Of a stretch of DNA of 25,710 nt, positions 7,184 through 15,486 are shown piece after piece. The notes beneath the pieces were generated by a model. That model searched no databases. It saw only the letters and a list, made by a program, of their open reading frames with translations, and had not been told where the DNA came from. Within the stretch, counting starts at the first letter, position 1; each line of letters begins with the position of its first letter. A program made the translations under genes and the position numbers. Origin of the DNA: Thermoanaerobacterales bacterium (GTDB lineage Bacteria; Actinomycetota; Acidimicrobiia; Acidimicrobiales; JACDCH01); the NCBI GenBank assembly GCA_017577565.1, contig PKRH01000038.1, positions 1 through 25,710 on the forward strand. Direction: 5' to 3'.

Positions 7184-8284
7184 TCAGCCCTCGTCGGGCG
7201 ACGTCTGGATCTCGCCGTCGATGATCTGCTGGCGCAGCTCCTCGAGCCGGTCCTTGACCTCCTGCGGGACCTGGTCCTCGAACTCGTGGAACGGCGCGAT
7301 GCCGACGCCGTCGTTCTCGAGCGTGCCGAGGTTGGTGCCGCCCTCGAACTCGCCGTTGGCGGCGGCGATGGCCACGTCGTAGACGGCGACGTCCATGTTC
7401 TTCATGACCGACGTGAGGAACAGGTCGCAGGCGTCCGGGACCGACACGCAGCCGTCGGTGTCGACCCAGATCAGCTTGGCGTCCGAGCCCGACGCCTCGA
7501 TGGCCGCGATCGAGCCCAGGCCGACCGGACCGGCCACCGGCATGATGACGTCGGCGCCCTGGTCGAGCAGGGTCTCGGTCGTGGCCCGGCCCTTCGACTC
7601 GTCCTCGAAGTCGCCGGTGAACAGGCCGTCGTTCTGGGCGTTGTCCCAGCCGATGAGCCGCACGTCCGTGCCGTTGTCGGCGTTGTACTGCTCGACGCCG
7701 AGCTGGAAGCCCTTCATGAAGATGTTGACCGTCGGGATGTTGATCCCCCCGTAGGTCCCGACGACGCCGGTCTCGGACATCGCCGCGGCCACGTAGCCGG
7801 CCAGGAACGCCGCCTCGTCGGTGGCGAACACGAGCTCGGCCACGTTGTCGTAGTCGCGGTCCTCCTCGGCCTCGGCGTCGAAGAGGTCGTTGTCGACGAT
7901 GGCGAAAAGCTGGTCGGGGTTCTGCTCGGCCGCGTCGGCGGTGGCGTCGCCCAGCAGGAAGCCGACGGTGACGATCAGGTCGCACCCCTGATCCATCAGC
8001 GCCTGGATGTTGGGGGCGAAGTCCGCCTCGCTCTGCGACTCGAGCACCCGCGGCTCGAAGCCCAGCTCCTCGCCGGCGTCCTGGACGCCCTTGTAGGCCG
8101 TCTCGTTGAAGGACTTGTCGTCGACACCGCCGGTGTCGGTCACCTGGCAGGCGGTGAAGTCACCACCGCCGTCGCCGCCACCGCCGCCTGCTTCGGTGTC
8201 GTCGTCGTCATCGCCGCACGCAGCGGCGAGCATCGCCAGCGCGAGCAGCGCGGCAAGGGCCTTGACCCCTCGTCGTTGCATCAT
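7184..8284 (-). CDS. BMP/PnrA-family nucleoside-binding lipoprotein
   Basis: A 366-aa surface lipoprotein that would capture nucleosides for the ABC importer encoded downstream. A basic N-terminus (MMQRRGVK) and hydrophobic core lead to the lipobox AAAC with the lipidated cysteine at 23. An acidic then glycine-rich linker (DDDDD, GGGGGDGGG) follows. The mature domain starts with TDTGGVDDKSFNETAYKG (49-66), the hallmark of the Bmp/PnrA family, whose Asp and Phe residues hold the ribose and base. LDQGADVIMPVAGPVG and LFLTSVMKNMDVAVYD match later conserved blocks. Of the adjacent ATGs at 8284 and 8281, I take 8284; AGGGAG lies about 10 nt upstream. First gene of the operon, and the only one separated from its neighbour (32 bp), which may help make more binding protein than transporter. 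Confidence 0.94.
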   Translation of the reverse strand: MMQRRGVKALAALLALAMLAAACGDDDDDTEAGGGGGDGGGDFTACQVTDTGGVDDKSFNETAYKGVQDAGEELGFEPRVLESQSEADFAPNIQALMDQGCDLIVTVGFLLGDATADAAEQNPDQLFAIVDNDLFDAEAEEDRDYDNVAELVFATDEAAFLAGYVAAAMSETGVVGTYGGINIPTVNIFMKGFQLGVEQYNADNGTDVRLIGWDNAQNDGLFTGDFEDESKGRATTETLLDQGADVIMPVAGPVGLGSIAAIEASGSDAKLIWVDTDGCVSVPDACDLFLTSVMKNMDVAVYDVAIAAANGEFEGGTNLGTLENDGVGIAPFHEFEDQVPQEVKDRLEELRQQIIDGEIQTSPDEG

Positions 8285-8336
8285 TCCGCTCGTACTCCCT
8301 GTCGAGTCGCGGTGGCCACGGCAGCCACGGGTCGGC

Positions 8337-8342
8337 ACCCTA
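8337..8342 (-). promoter_or_regulatory. Candidate -10 of the bmp-ABC-cdd-deoA operon
   Basis: On the minus strand TAGGGT lies 52 nt upstream of the bmp ATG, giving a short leader that contains the AGGGAG ribosome site. The same hexamer sits 55 nt upstream of the aldo/keto reductase start (18043-18048). No convincing -35 is visible, so this is tentative. Confidence 0.3.
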
Positions 8343-8403
8343 GTCACATTCCCCAGCGCGACGAGAGGTTGCGCGACGTTTCGGCCACGTCCCGGCCGGT
8401 TTC

Positions 8404-8420
8404 GTCACCGATCTGTCACC
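8404..8420. repeat. Two direct GTCACC repeats, 11 bp apart
   Basis: GTCACC occurs at 8404-8409 and again at 8415-8420, exactly 11 bp (one helical turn) apart, in the 232-bp divergent region between bmp and punA. A partial copy (GTCAC) lies at 8344-8348 beside the candidate bmp -10. The arrangement would suit an activator or repressor bound to one face of the helix, but the motif is short and GC-rich, so chance is possible. The rest of 8285-8516 shows nothing else I can name apart from the promoter elements listed. Confidence 0.25.
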
Positions 8421-8503
8421 AACCGCGGACGGTGCGTACCGAGCCGTGGGGCGTCGCGGTGCGATCGGTGGCGGCCACGGGGGCCGGGGCAGGGCGGGGG
8501 CGG

Positions 8504-8509
8504 TAGCGT
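8504..8509 (+). promoter_or_regulatory. Candidate leaderless -10 of punA
   Basis: TAGCGT followed by 7 nt and then the GTG start at 8517. The same hexamer and spacing precede the FAD oxidase gene (23110). There is no Shine-Dalgarno just before the GTG, consistent with a leaderless mRNA. Confidence 0.5.
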
Positions 8510-8516
8510 CCCGGGC

Positions 8517-9350
8517 GTGCTGACACCCCCGACCGATCCCTTCGACCTCGCCCAGCGCGCCGCGGCCGACCTGGCCCGGGCCACGGGGGTCGAGCGCCAC
8601 GACGTCGCGGTCGTGCTCGGGTCGGGCTGGCGCCCGGCGGCCGACCGGATGGGGGAGGTCGTGCGCGAGCTCGCCACGACCGACCTGCCCGGCTTCCCCG
8701 AGGCCACCGTGCCCGGCCACGCCGCCGCCGTGCGCTCGATCGAGGCCCCGGGCGGGCGGCGGGTCCTCGCGTTCCTCGGGCGGGTCCACGGCTACGAGGG
8801 CCACGGGCCGGAGACGGTCGTGCACCCGGTGCGCACCGCGCACGCCGCCGGGTGCAGCGTCGTCGTGCTGACCAACGCGGCCGGCGGCATCCGCGAGGGG
8901 CTGGCGGTGGGGCAGCCGGTGCTCATCGCCGACCACCTCAACCTCACCGGGCGGTCGCCGGTGGCGGGACCGATGCCCGCGACCGGCCTGCCGCCCCGCT
9001 TCGTCGACCTGACCGACGCCTACTCCGGGCGCCTGCGCGACCTGGCCCGGGAGGTCGAGCCCTCGCTCACCGAGGGCGTCTACGCCGGCCTGCCCGGGCC
9101 GCACTACGAGACCCCGGCGGAGATCCGGATGCTCCGCACCCTCGGGGCCGACCTCGTCGGCATGTCGACCGTGTGGGAGACCATCGCCGCCCGCCACCTC
9201 GGCCTCGAGGTGCTCGGGCTGTCGCTCGTCACCAACCTGGCCGCCGGGGTCGGCGGGGTGCCGCTCGACCACGACGAGGTGCTGGCCGCCGGCCGGGCCG
9301 CCGCCGAGCGGATGGGCGACCTCCTCGCCGAGGTCGTCCGCCGGCTCTGA
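8517..9350 (+). CDS. punA: Purine-nucleoside phosphorylase (trimeric type)
   Basis: A 277-aa cytosolic enzyme that phosphorolyses inosine, guanosine and their deoxy forms to the base plus (deoxy)ribose-1-phosphate. Landmarks of the PNP/MTAP class II family: VLGSGW at 33-38 with the phosphate-binding Ser36; GRVHGYEGH at 88-96 with the phosphate/ribose His91; TNAAGGI at 119-125; GPHYETPAEIRM at 194-205 with the purine-binding Glu202; GMSTVWE at 215-221; and SLVTNLAAG at 236-244 with the base-contacting Asn240. Asn at that position fits a 6-oxopurine PNP rather than methylthioadenosine phosphorylase, which usually has Asp. It diverges from the nucleoside-import operon and is followed 36 bp later by the phosphohexomutase. 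Start chosen at the GTG preceded by TAGCGT-N7. Confidence 0.94.
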   Translation: MLTPPTDPFDLAQRAAADLARATGVERHDVAVVLGSGWRPAADRMGEVVRELATTDLPGFPEATVPGHAAAVRSIEAPGGRRVLAFLGRVHGYEGHGPETVVHPVRTAHAAGCSVVVLTNAAGGIREGLAVGQPVLIADHLNLTGRSPVAGPMPATGLPPRFVDLTDAYSGRLRDLAREVEPSLTEGVYAGLPGPHYETPAEIRMLRTLGADLVGMSTVWETIAARHLGLEVLGLSLVTNLAAGVGGVPLDHDEVLAAGRAAAERMGDLLAEVVRRL

Positions 9351-9372
9351 GGCGGGCCCCGGGGCGTGCCCG

Positions 9373-9378
9373 TAGCAT
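9373..9378 (+). promoter_or_regulatory. Candidate leaderless -10 of the phosphomutase gene
   Basis: TAGCAT, 8 nt before the ATG at 9387, in the 36-bp gap after punA. It gives the mutase its own start of transcription besides read-through from punA. No Shine-Dalgarno is seen. Confidence 0.45.
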
Positions 9379-9386
9379 CGGCCCCG

Positions 9387-11084
9387 ATGGACGGCGACCG
9401 GCTGGTGGCGGCGGCGCGGGCCTGGCGGGACGAGGACCCCGACCCCGAGACCCGGGCCGAGCTCGACGCGCTGCTGGGCGGGGAGGGCGGCGAGCCCGAC
9501 CTGGCGGCGCTGGCCGACCGGTTCGGCGCCCGCCTCGAGTTCGGCACCGCCGGGCTGCGGGGCGAGATGGGGGCCGGGCCCAACCGGATGAACCGGGCCG
9601 TCGTCATCCGGGCGACCGCCGGGCTGGCCGCCTGGCTGGCCGACCGGGGCCACGCCGGCGAGCCGGTCATCGTCGGCCACGACGCCCGCCACCGCTCGGA
9701 CCGCTTCGCCGCCGACGCCGCCGCGGTGCTGGCCGCCGCCGGCTTCGCCGTGCACCTGGCCGACCGCCCGCTGCCGACGCCGGTCGTCGCCTTCGGCACC
9801 ACCCACCTGGGCTGCTGCGCCGGCGTGCAGGTGACGGCCAGCCACAACCCGCCCCGGGACAACGGCTACAAGGTCTACCTGGGTGACGGCGCCCAGATCG
9901 TGCCGCCGGTCGACGCCGAGGTCGCGGCCCGCATCGACGCCGTCGGGCCGCTGGCCGGCGTGCCCCGGGCCGCCGACGGCGACCCCCGGGTCCGGCGGGT
10001 GGGCGACGCGCTCGTGGACGCCTACGTCGCCGGGGCGGTGGCGCAGGCCGTCGAGCCCGACGCCCGCGACCTGCGGATCGCCTACACGCCGCTGCACGGC
10101 GTGGGGCGCGACGTCCTGGTGCGCGTGCTGACCGAGGCCGGCTTCCCGGCGCCGGCGGTCGTGCCCGAGCAGGCCGGCCCCGACCCGGACTTCCCGACCG
10201 TCGCGTTCCCCAACCCCGAGGAGCCCGGCGCCCTCGACCTCGCGCTCGACCTGGCCCGGCGCACCGGGGCCGACGTCCTGCTGGCCAACGACCCCGACGC
10301 CGACCGGCTGGCCGTCGCCCTGCCGCCCCGGCCGGGGGCGGGCGGGGGGTGGCGGGTGCTCTCCGGCGACGAGATCGGGATCCTGCTGGCCGACTGGCTG
10401 CTCGAGCACGGCAGCGGGCCCGACCGCCTGGTGGTGACGACGATCGTGTCGTCGTCGATGCTCGGCCGCCTGGCGGCCGCCCGGGGGGTGGCGTACGCCG
10501 AGACCCTGACCGGCTTCAAGTGGATCGCCCGGGCCGCCCGCGAGCGCCCCGGCCTGCGCTTCGTCTACGGCTACGAGGAGGCGCTCGGGTCGTGCGTGGG
10601 CACGCTCGTGCGGGACAAGGACGGCATCACGGCGGCGCTGGCCTTCGCCGAGCTGGCCGCGGCCGAGAAGCGGCGGGGGCGCACGGTGCACGACCGCCTG
10701 GACGACCTGGCCCGCGAGCTGGGCGTGCACGCCACCGGCCAGCGGTCGGTGCGGGTCGCGGGCCTGGACGGCCGTGCCCGCATGCGGGCCGCGGTCGACG
10801 CGCTGGCGGCGACGCCGCCCCGGGAGCTCGCCGGCGTGCCGGTGACCGAGGTCGAGGACCTGCGACCCGGCGGGCGCCTGCCGCCGACGGACGCGGTCGT
10901 CGTGCGGGGCGAGGGCGTCCGGCTCGTCGTGCGGCCCTCGGGCACCGAGCCCAAGATCAAGTGCTACGCCGAGGCGGTCGTCCCCGTCGCCGGCGGCGCC
11001 CCCGAGGACCTGGCCGCGGCCCGGGCGCGGGGCGCGGCGACGGTCGACGCCATCCTCGACCAGGCGGTCGCCCTCGTCGGCTGA
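9387..11084 (+). CDS. pmmB: Alpha-D-phosphohexomutase, phosphoglucomutase-2 / phosphopentomutase-like
   Basis: A 565-aa four-domain phosphohexomutase. Landmarks: EFGTAGLRGEMGAGPNRMN at 51-69; the phosphoserine loop TASHNP at 150-155 with catalytic Ser152; the metal-binding loop DPDADR at 302-307; the sugar-binding GYEEALG at 395-401; and the phosphate-binding RPSGTEPK at 516-523. Length and the EFGTAGLRG opening match the PGM2-type branch, whose members interconvert pentose-1- and 5-phosphates as well as hexose phosphates. It sits between punA and upp, as mycobacterial pmmB sits beside deoD/punA and upp. The likely job is therefore to turn ribose-1-phosphate and deoxyribose-1-phosphate from PunA and DeoA into the 5-phosphates. 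The name follows the mycobacterial gene; phosphomannomutase activity is not implied. Confidence 0.88.
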   Translation: MDGDRLVAAARAWRDEDPDPETRAELDALLGGEGGEPDLAALADRFGARLEFGTAGLRGEMGAGPNRMNRAVVIRATAGLAAWLADRGHAGEPVIVGHDARHRSDRFAADAAAVLAAAGFAVHLADRPLPTPVVAFGTTHLGCCAGVQVTASHNPPRDNGYKVYLGDGAQIVPPVDAEVAARIDAVGPLAGVPRAADGDPRVRRVGDALVDAYVAGAVAQAVEPDARDLRIAYTPLHGVGRDVLVRVLTEAGFPAPAVVPEQAGPDPDFPTVAFPNPEEPGALDLALDLARRTGADVLLANDPDADRLAVALPPRPGAGGGWRVLSGDEIGILLADWLLEHGSGPDRLVVTTIVSSSMLGRLAAARGVAYAETLTGFKWIARAARERPGLRFVYGYEEALGSCVGTLVRDKDGITAALAFAELAAAEKRRGRTVHDRLDDLARELGVHATGQRSVRVAGLDGRARMRAAVDALAATPPRELAGVPVTEVEDLRPGGRLPPTDAVVVRGEGVRLVVRPSGTEPKIKCYAEAVVPVAGGAPEDLAAARARGAATVDAILDQAVALVG

Positions 11085-11151
11085 GGTCACGCGGGGGTCC
11101 CGGGCGACGATCCCGGCGCGCGGGCGCCGAGGTGCGAGACTCGGGGCCCGT

Positions 11152-11775
11152 ATGGAGCTGCACGTCGTCGACCACCCGCTCGCCGCCCGCCTGCTCACCC
11201 GCCTCCGCGACGAGACCACCGACCGGGCGACCTTCCGCCTGGCCATGGACGAGCTCGCGGGCATGCTGGTGTACGAGGCGTGCCGCAACCTCAGCGTCGA
11301 GCCCGTCGAGGTCACGACGCCGATCGGCCGGGCCGCCGGCGTCCGCATCTCCGACCCGCCGCTCGTCGTGCCGGTGCTGCGGGCCGGCCTCGGCCTGCAC
11401 GGCGCGGTGCTCCGGCTGCTGCCCGAGACCGAGACGGCCTTCATCGGCGTCGCCCGCAACGAGGCCACGCTGCAGCCGGAGCCGTACATGAACTCGGTGC
11501 CCGCCGACCTGTCCGGCCGGTCGGTCCTCGTGCTCGACCCCATGCTGGCCACCGGCGGCTCGCTGGCCCACGCCTGCCGCATCCTGCGGGACCGGGGTGC
11601 CGGCCACCTCACCGGCGTCTGCGTCCTCGCCGCCCCCGAGGGCCTCGACCACATCCGGTCGACGGGCCTGGTCGACCGGGTGGTCACCGCCGCGGTCGAC
11701 GAGCGGCTGGACGAGCGGGCCTTCATCGTCCCCGGCCTGGGCGACGCCGGCGACCGGCTGTTCGGCACCGCCTGA
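11152..11775 (+). CDS. upp: Uracil phosphoribosyltransferase
   Basis: A 207-aa cytosolic enzyme, usual family length, converting uracil plus PRPP to UMP. VPVLRAGLGLHGAVLRLLPE at 73-92 is the typical N-terminal core. VLVLDPMLATGGSL at 125-138 is the PRPP-binding loop. FIVPGLGDAGDRLFGT at 191-206 is the C-terminal uracil-binding signature. It completes the salvage set: uracil released by phosphorolysis after cytidine deamination can be recovered as UMP. The ATG at 11152 is 67 bp after the mutase stop. GAGACT, a weak -10 look-alike, lies 10 nt upstream, so it may be transcribed with the mutase gene or separately. It converges with the MarR gene, 26 bp between stops. Confidence 0.95.
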   Translation: MELHVVDHPLAARLLTRLRDETTDRATFRLAMDELAGMLVYEACRNLSVEPVEVTTPIGRAAGVRISDPPLVVPVLRAGLGLHGAVLRLLPETETAFIGVARNEATLQPEPYMNSVPADLSGRSVLVLDPMLATGGSLAHACRILRDRGAGHLTGVCVLAAPEGLDHIRSTGLVDRVVTAAVDERLDERAFIVPGLGDAGDRLFGTA

Positions 11776-11801
11776 GCTGCAGGCCCGCGTGGTTCCGGCG
11801 G

Positions 11802-12284
11802 TCAGGTGGCGGGGCCGACCGGGATGGCGCCGACGGCCGCCGGGTTGACGTGGTCGCGGACCTTGCGGAGCAGGGCCGTCAGCTGCGCCCGCTCGGCCGG
11901 GGACAGCACGCCGGTCACGCACCGCTCGACGTGGTCGAGGTGCGGGCGGACCGCCGAGCGGAGGGTGGACAGCCCCGCCGGGGTCAGCGCCGTGTACGCG
12001 CCCCGGCCGTCGGACGGGCAGGGCTTCCGGGCCACGAGCCCGGCTGCCTCCAGGCGGTCGACCGCACGGGTCAGCCCGCTCGGCGTCAGGCCCGACCGGG
12101 CGGCGAGGTCGCTCATGCGCAGGTGCCGGCCGGGCGCGCGGGCCAGCCGCAGCAGGAGCTCGAACGACTGGAGCGTCAGCCCCGTGTCGCGGACGAGCTG
12201 CTTGTCGAGCTGCGACCGGACGGCGGCGCTGCTCTCGAGCAACAGCCCCACCAGGGTGAGCCGCTCGTCGTCCAGGGCCGCCAT
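11802..12284 (-). CDS. MarR-family transcriptional regulator
   Basis: A 160-aa winged-helix regulator. N- and C-terminal helices for dimerisation flank the DNA-binding part. LRMSDLAARSGLTPSGLTRA at 55-74 is the helix-turn-helix, and VDRLEAAGLVARKPCPSDGR (75-94) leads into the wing; this PxDGR turn is typical of MarR proteins. One cysteine (Cys89) sits just before the wing and another at 122; single cysteines serve as redox sensors in some MarR relatives, but nothing here proves that role. It converges with upp and lies downstream of menB on the same strand, but has its own promoter hexamer. No target operator could be picked out. Confidence 0.9.
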   Translation of the reverse strand: MAALDDERLTLVGLLLESSAAVRSQLDKQLVRDTGLTLQSFELLLRLARAPGRHLRMSDLAARSGLTPSGLTRAVDRLEAAGLVARKPCPSDGRGAYTALTPAGLSTLRSAVRPHLDHVERCVTGVLSPAERAQLTALLRKVRDHVNPAAVGAIPVGPAT

Positions 12285-12291
12285 CGCCGAC

Positions 12292-12297
12292 AGCTTA
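12292..12297 (-). promoter_or_regulatory. Candidate leaderless -10 of the marR gene
   Basis: On the minus strand TAAGCT is followed by 7 nt and the ATG at 12284, the same geometry as at punA and the FAD oxidase gene. It supports both the start codon and independent transcription from menB upstream. Confidence 0.5.
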
Positions 12298-12344
12298 CGG
12301 CGGCGACCCCGCCGGGCCCGGGCCCGGCGCGCCCACCGGGCCCG

Positions 12345-13247
<903 letters not shown>

Positions 13248-13276
13248 GGGCACCTCCAGCGGACGACCCGGCCGTT

Positions 13277-13981
13277 CTAGTCGCCGGTCGCCGCGGTGCC
13301 GTAACGCTCGTGGTGGATCACCTCGTCGACCGGACGGCGGGGCTTGGTGCCGTAGCGGCCGACCGGCCAGCCGAGGGGCACGATGCAGCAGGGCTCGACG
13401 GTCAGCGGCAGGCCGAGGATGCGGCGGGCCATCGTCACCGACCACAGGGGCAGCGTGATGAGCGAGGCGCCGAGGCCGACGGCCCGGGCGGCGAGCAGCA
13501 GGTTCTGGACGCTCGGGTAGATCGAGCCGTAGTGCGAGCTGGCGGCGACGGCGGGCGAGGGCAGGTAGGGGAGCTTGCTCCCGCCCCGCAGGCAGGCGAC
13601 GACCAGCACGGGGATCTCGGTGAAGTGCTCGACCTGCCAGCGCACCGAGCGCAGGATCCGCGCCGTCTGGGGGTCGTCGCCCCGCACCCGCTCCCCGAGG
13701 CCGCCGTAGACGGCCCAGGCCCGCCGGTACTGCGCCTGCAGCCTCGCCTTGGTCGCCCGGTCGGTGACGACGACGAACTCCCAGTTCTGGCCGTTCGACC
13801 CGGTGGGCGCCTCGAGCGCCAGCTCGATCAGCCGGCGGACGACCGCCGGCGCGACCGGGTCGGGCCGCACCCGGCGGACGGCCCGCTGGGTGAGCATCGC
13901 CTCGGACAGCGGCATGCGCAGGCGGCGCTCGATCTCGTCGAGGTCGTCGGTGGGGGCGAGGTCGGTGGCGTCGTGCTCCAT
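13277..13981 (-). CDS. Nitroreductase-family FMN oxidoreductase
   Basis: A 234-aa flavoprotein of the NADPH-dependent nitroreductase fold. After a 20-residue acidic tail, QRAVRRVRPDPV (32-43) is the N-terminal FMN-phosphate-binding segment. LALEAPTGSNGQNWEFVVVT at 54-73 is the hallmark flavin loop. SVQNLLLAARAVGLGASLIT is the dimer-interface helix followed by the Gly-rich flavin strand. PLGWPVGRYG near the end matches the terminal xPxGxP motif. The natural substrate is unknown; members reduce quinones, nitro compounds and enoyl/ketone groups. Its position just upstream of menB makes a quinone-related role possible but unproven. The hexamer GATGCT sits 6 nt before the ATG, so the transcript may be leaderless. 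The 74 bp between it and the SGNH gene show no clear element. Confidence 0.85.
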   Translation of the reverse strand: MEHDATDLAPTDDLDEIERRLRMPLSEAMLTQRAVRRVRPDPVAPAVVRRLIELALEAPTGSNGQNWEFVVVTDRATKARLQAQYRRAWAVYGGLGERVRGDDPQTARILRSVRWQVEHFTEIPVLVVACLRGGSKLPYLPSPAVAASSHYGSIYPSVQNLLLAARAVGLGASLITLPLWSVTMARRILGLPLTVEPCCIVPLGWPVGRYGTKPRRPVDEVIHHERYGTAATGD

Positions 13982-14055
13982 GCCCCGAGCATCGCGGACG
14001 GTGCCGGGCGCCGCGGCGGGGTGACGGGGACGGGCGCGGCGACGGGCCGCCGCGG

Positions 14056-15486
14056 TCAGCCGTCGCCGCCCGGGGCGCCCGACAGGTCGACCTGCGAGCG
14101 GAGCAGGTCCATGACGTGGGCGGCGACGAGGTCGCTGCCCACGTCGGTCAGGTGGATGCCGTCGGGCTGGCGGACCGCGACCGGCGCGCCGGACGCGGGG
14201 TCGGCCACGGCGTCGGCGTAGGCCCCGTCGGGGCCGCCGACGACTCGGGCGAGGTCGACGACGTGCACCCAGGGCCGGGTGGCGGCCTGCTCGGCGTAGA
14301 TGGCGGTGATCGCCGCCATCCGGGCGCTGTAGCCGGGCTCGCGCATCGGCGGCGGGCCGATCCAGACGACGAGGCGCCCGTCGCCCCCCAACCGGTCCAT
14401 CAGCTCGCCGACCCGCCGGCCGTACTCGTCGGCCCAGCCGGGCTCGTCGACCTGGGCCGGGGTGCCGTCCGGGCGCACGATCCCCTGGGCGTCGTTGACG
14501 CCGAGGACCAGTACGACGACCTCGGGGTCGTGCTCGTCGAGGGCCTCCTCGACCGCCGCCGGCCAGTCGAAGTAGTCGCGCCGGGTGAGGCCCGAGGCCG
14601 CCTCGTAGCGGACCTCGGTCTCGACGACACCGGTGGCGTCCCCGGCCGCCGCCAGCGAGCGGCCGATCGCCTGGGCCATGAAGTCGCCGCCGACCCACAC
14701 CCGCAGCGGGTCGTCCGGGGTCGGCGCCCGCGGCCCGTCGTCGCGCTCGGTGCCCTCCTCGCCCTCGCCGTCACCGGCCGGCTCGTCGCCGCCGTCGCCC
14801 CGGGGCGCGGCGCGGTCGCCGTCCTGCCGGCGGGCGCCGTCGCGCCCGGTCGCCGCGGGGCCGTCGCCGCCGTCCCCCGACAGCGCGTCGAGCGCGTCCC
14901 GGATCCGCGTCAGCTGCAGGGCGTTGCCGACGTCCTGGACGGGGTGGAGCACGGCCAGGGTCCGGTCGCGGGCCGGTCCCGGCGGCTGCGCCTCGACGCG
15001 GGCGACGAGGTCGTCGACGTTGACGAGCAGGGCGAGCACGAGCGTGGCCACGAGCACGACGAGCACCCGCCCGGCGGGCTGCACGCCGGCCACGAGGTCG
15101 TCGTCGTCCACCGGGAGCGGCTCGTCGTCGTCCGGCGGCTCGCGGTCCTCGGGCGGCGACCCCCGCCACCGGAACCGGTCGGTCCACCGGGGCCCGGCGC
15201 CCCCGGGGTCGTCGTCGAGGTCCAGCTCGTCGTCGGCCACCGCGACGTCGTCCGCCGGCCAGTCGTCGCCGTCGCCCTCGGCGGCCCGCTCGCCCGTCCG
15301 GTCGGCGTCCGACGACCGGGACCCGGGTCCCTCCAGCGCCCCGACCCGCCGGCCCCGGGTGCGCCGGCCGACCCACCACCACCAGCGCGCCCCCAGCGCG
15401 TCGAGGTCGTCGGGGAGCGTGGGGTCGTCGCCCGGCCACCCGGGCGGGACCGGTGCACGCTGGGCGTCGGTGTCGGTGGTCGACAT
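14056..15486 (-). CDS. Membrane-anchored SGNH-hydrolase-like protein (DUF459-like), partner of MBOAT
   Basis: A 476-aa protein. Residues 1-138 are a cytoplasmic, very acidic tail with a WWWW run at 35-38. One membrane helix lies at about 139-157 (VLVVLVATLVLALLV). A low-complexity Gly/Asp/Glu/Arg linker follows to about 258, then an extracytoplasmic SGNH domain. SGNH blocks: WVGGDFMAQAIG (264-275), where the nucleophile serine of GDS is replaced by Phe269; LGVNDAQG (328-335), block III; and PDGIHLTDVGSDLV (441-454), with Asp442 and His445 of the catalytic dyad. The codon is TTC where TCC would restore Ser. The ATG overlaps the MBOAT stop as TGATG, so both are made together. Known MBOAT-SGNH pairs (AlgI/AlgJ-X, PatA/PatB, DltB/DltD) move acyl groups to extracytoplasmic polymers, the probable context here. 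Without the serine it may bind rather than catalyse. Confidence 0.78.
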   Translation of the reverse strand: MSTTDTDAQRAPVPPGWPGDDPTLPDDLDALGARWWWWVGRRTRGRRVGALEGPGSRSSDADRTGERAAEGDGDDWPADDVAVADDELDLDDDPGGAGPRWTDRFRWRGSPPEDREPPDDDEPLPVDDDDLVAGVQPAGRVLVVLVATLVLALLVNVDDLVARVEAQPPGPARDRTLAVLHPVQDVGNALQLTRIRDALDALSGDGGDGPAATGRDGARRQDGDRAAPRGDGGDEPAGDGEGEEGTERDDGPRAPTPDDPLRVWVGGDFMAQAIGRSLAAAGDATGVVETEVRYEAASGLTRRDYFDWPAAVEEALDEHDPEVVVLVLGVNDAQGIVRPDGTPAQVDEPGWADEYGRRVGELMDRLGGDGRLVVWIGPPPMREPGYSARMAAITAIYAEQAATRPWVHVVDLARVVGGPDGAYADAVADPASGAPVAVRQPDGIHLTDVGSDLVAAHVMDLLRSQVDLSGAPGGDG

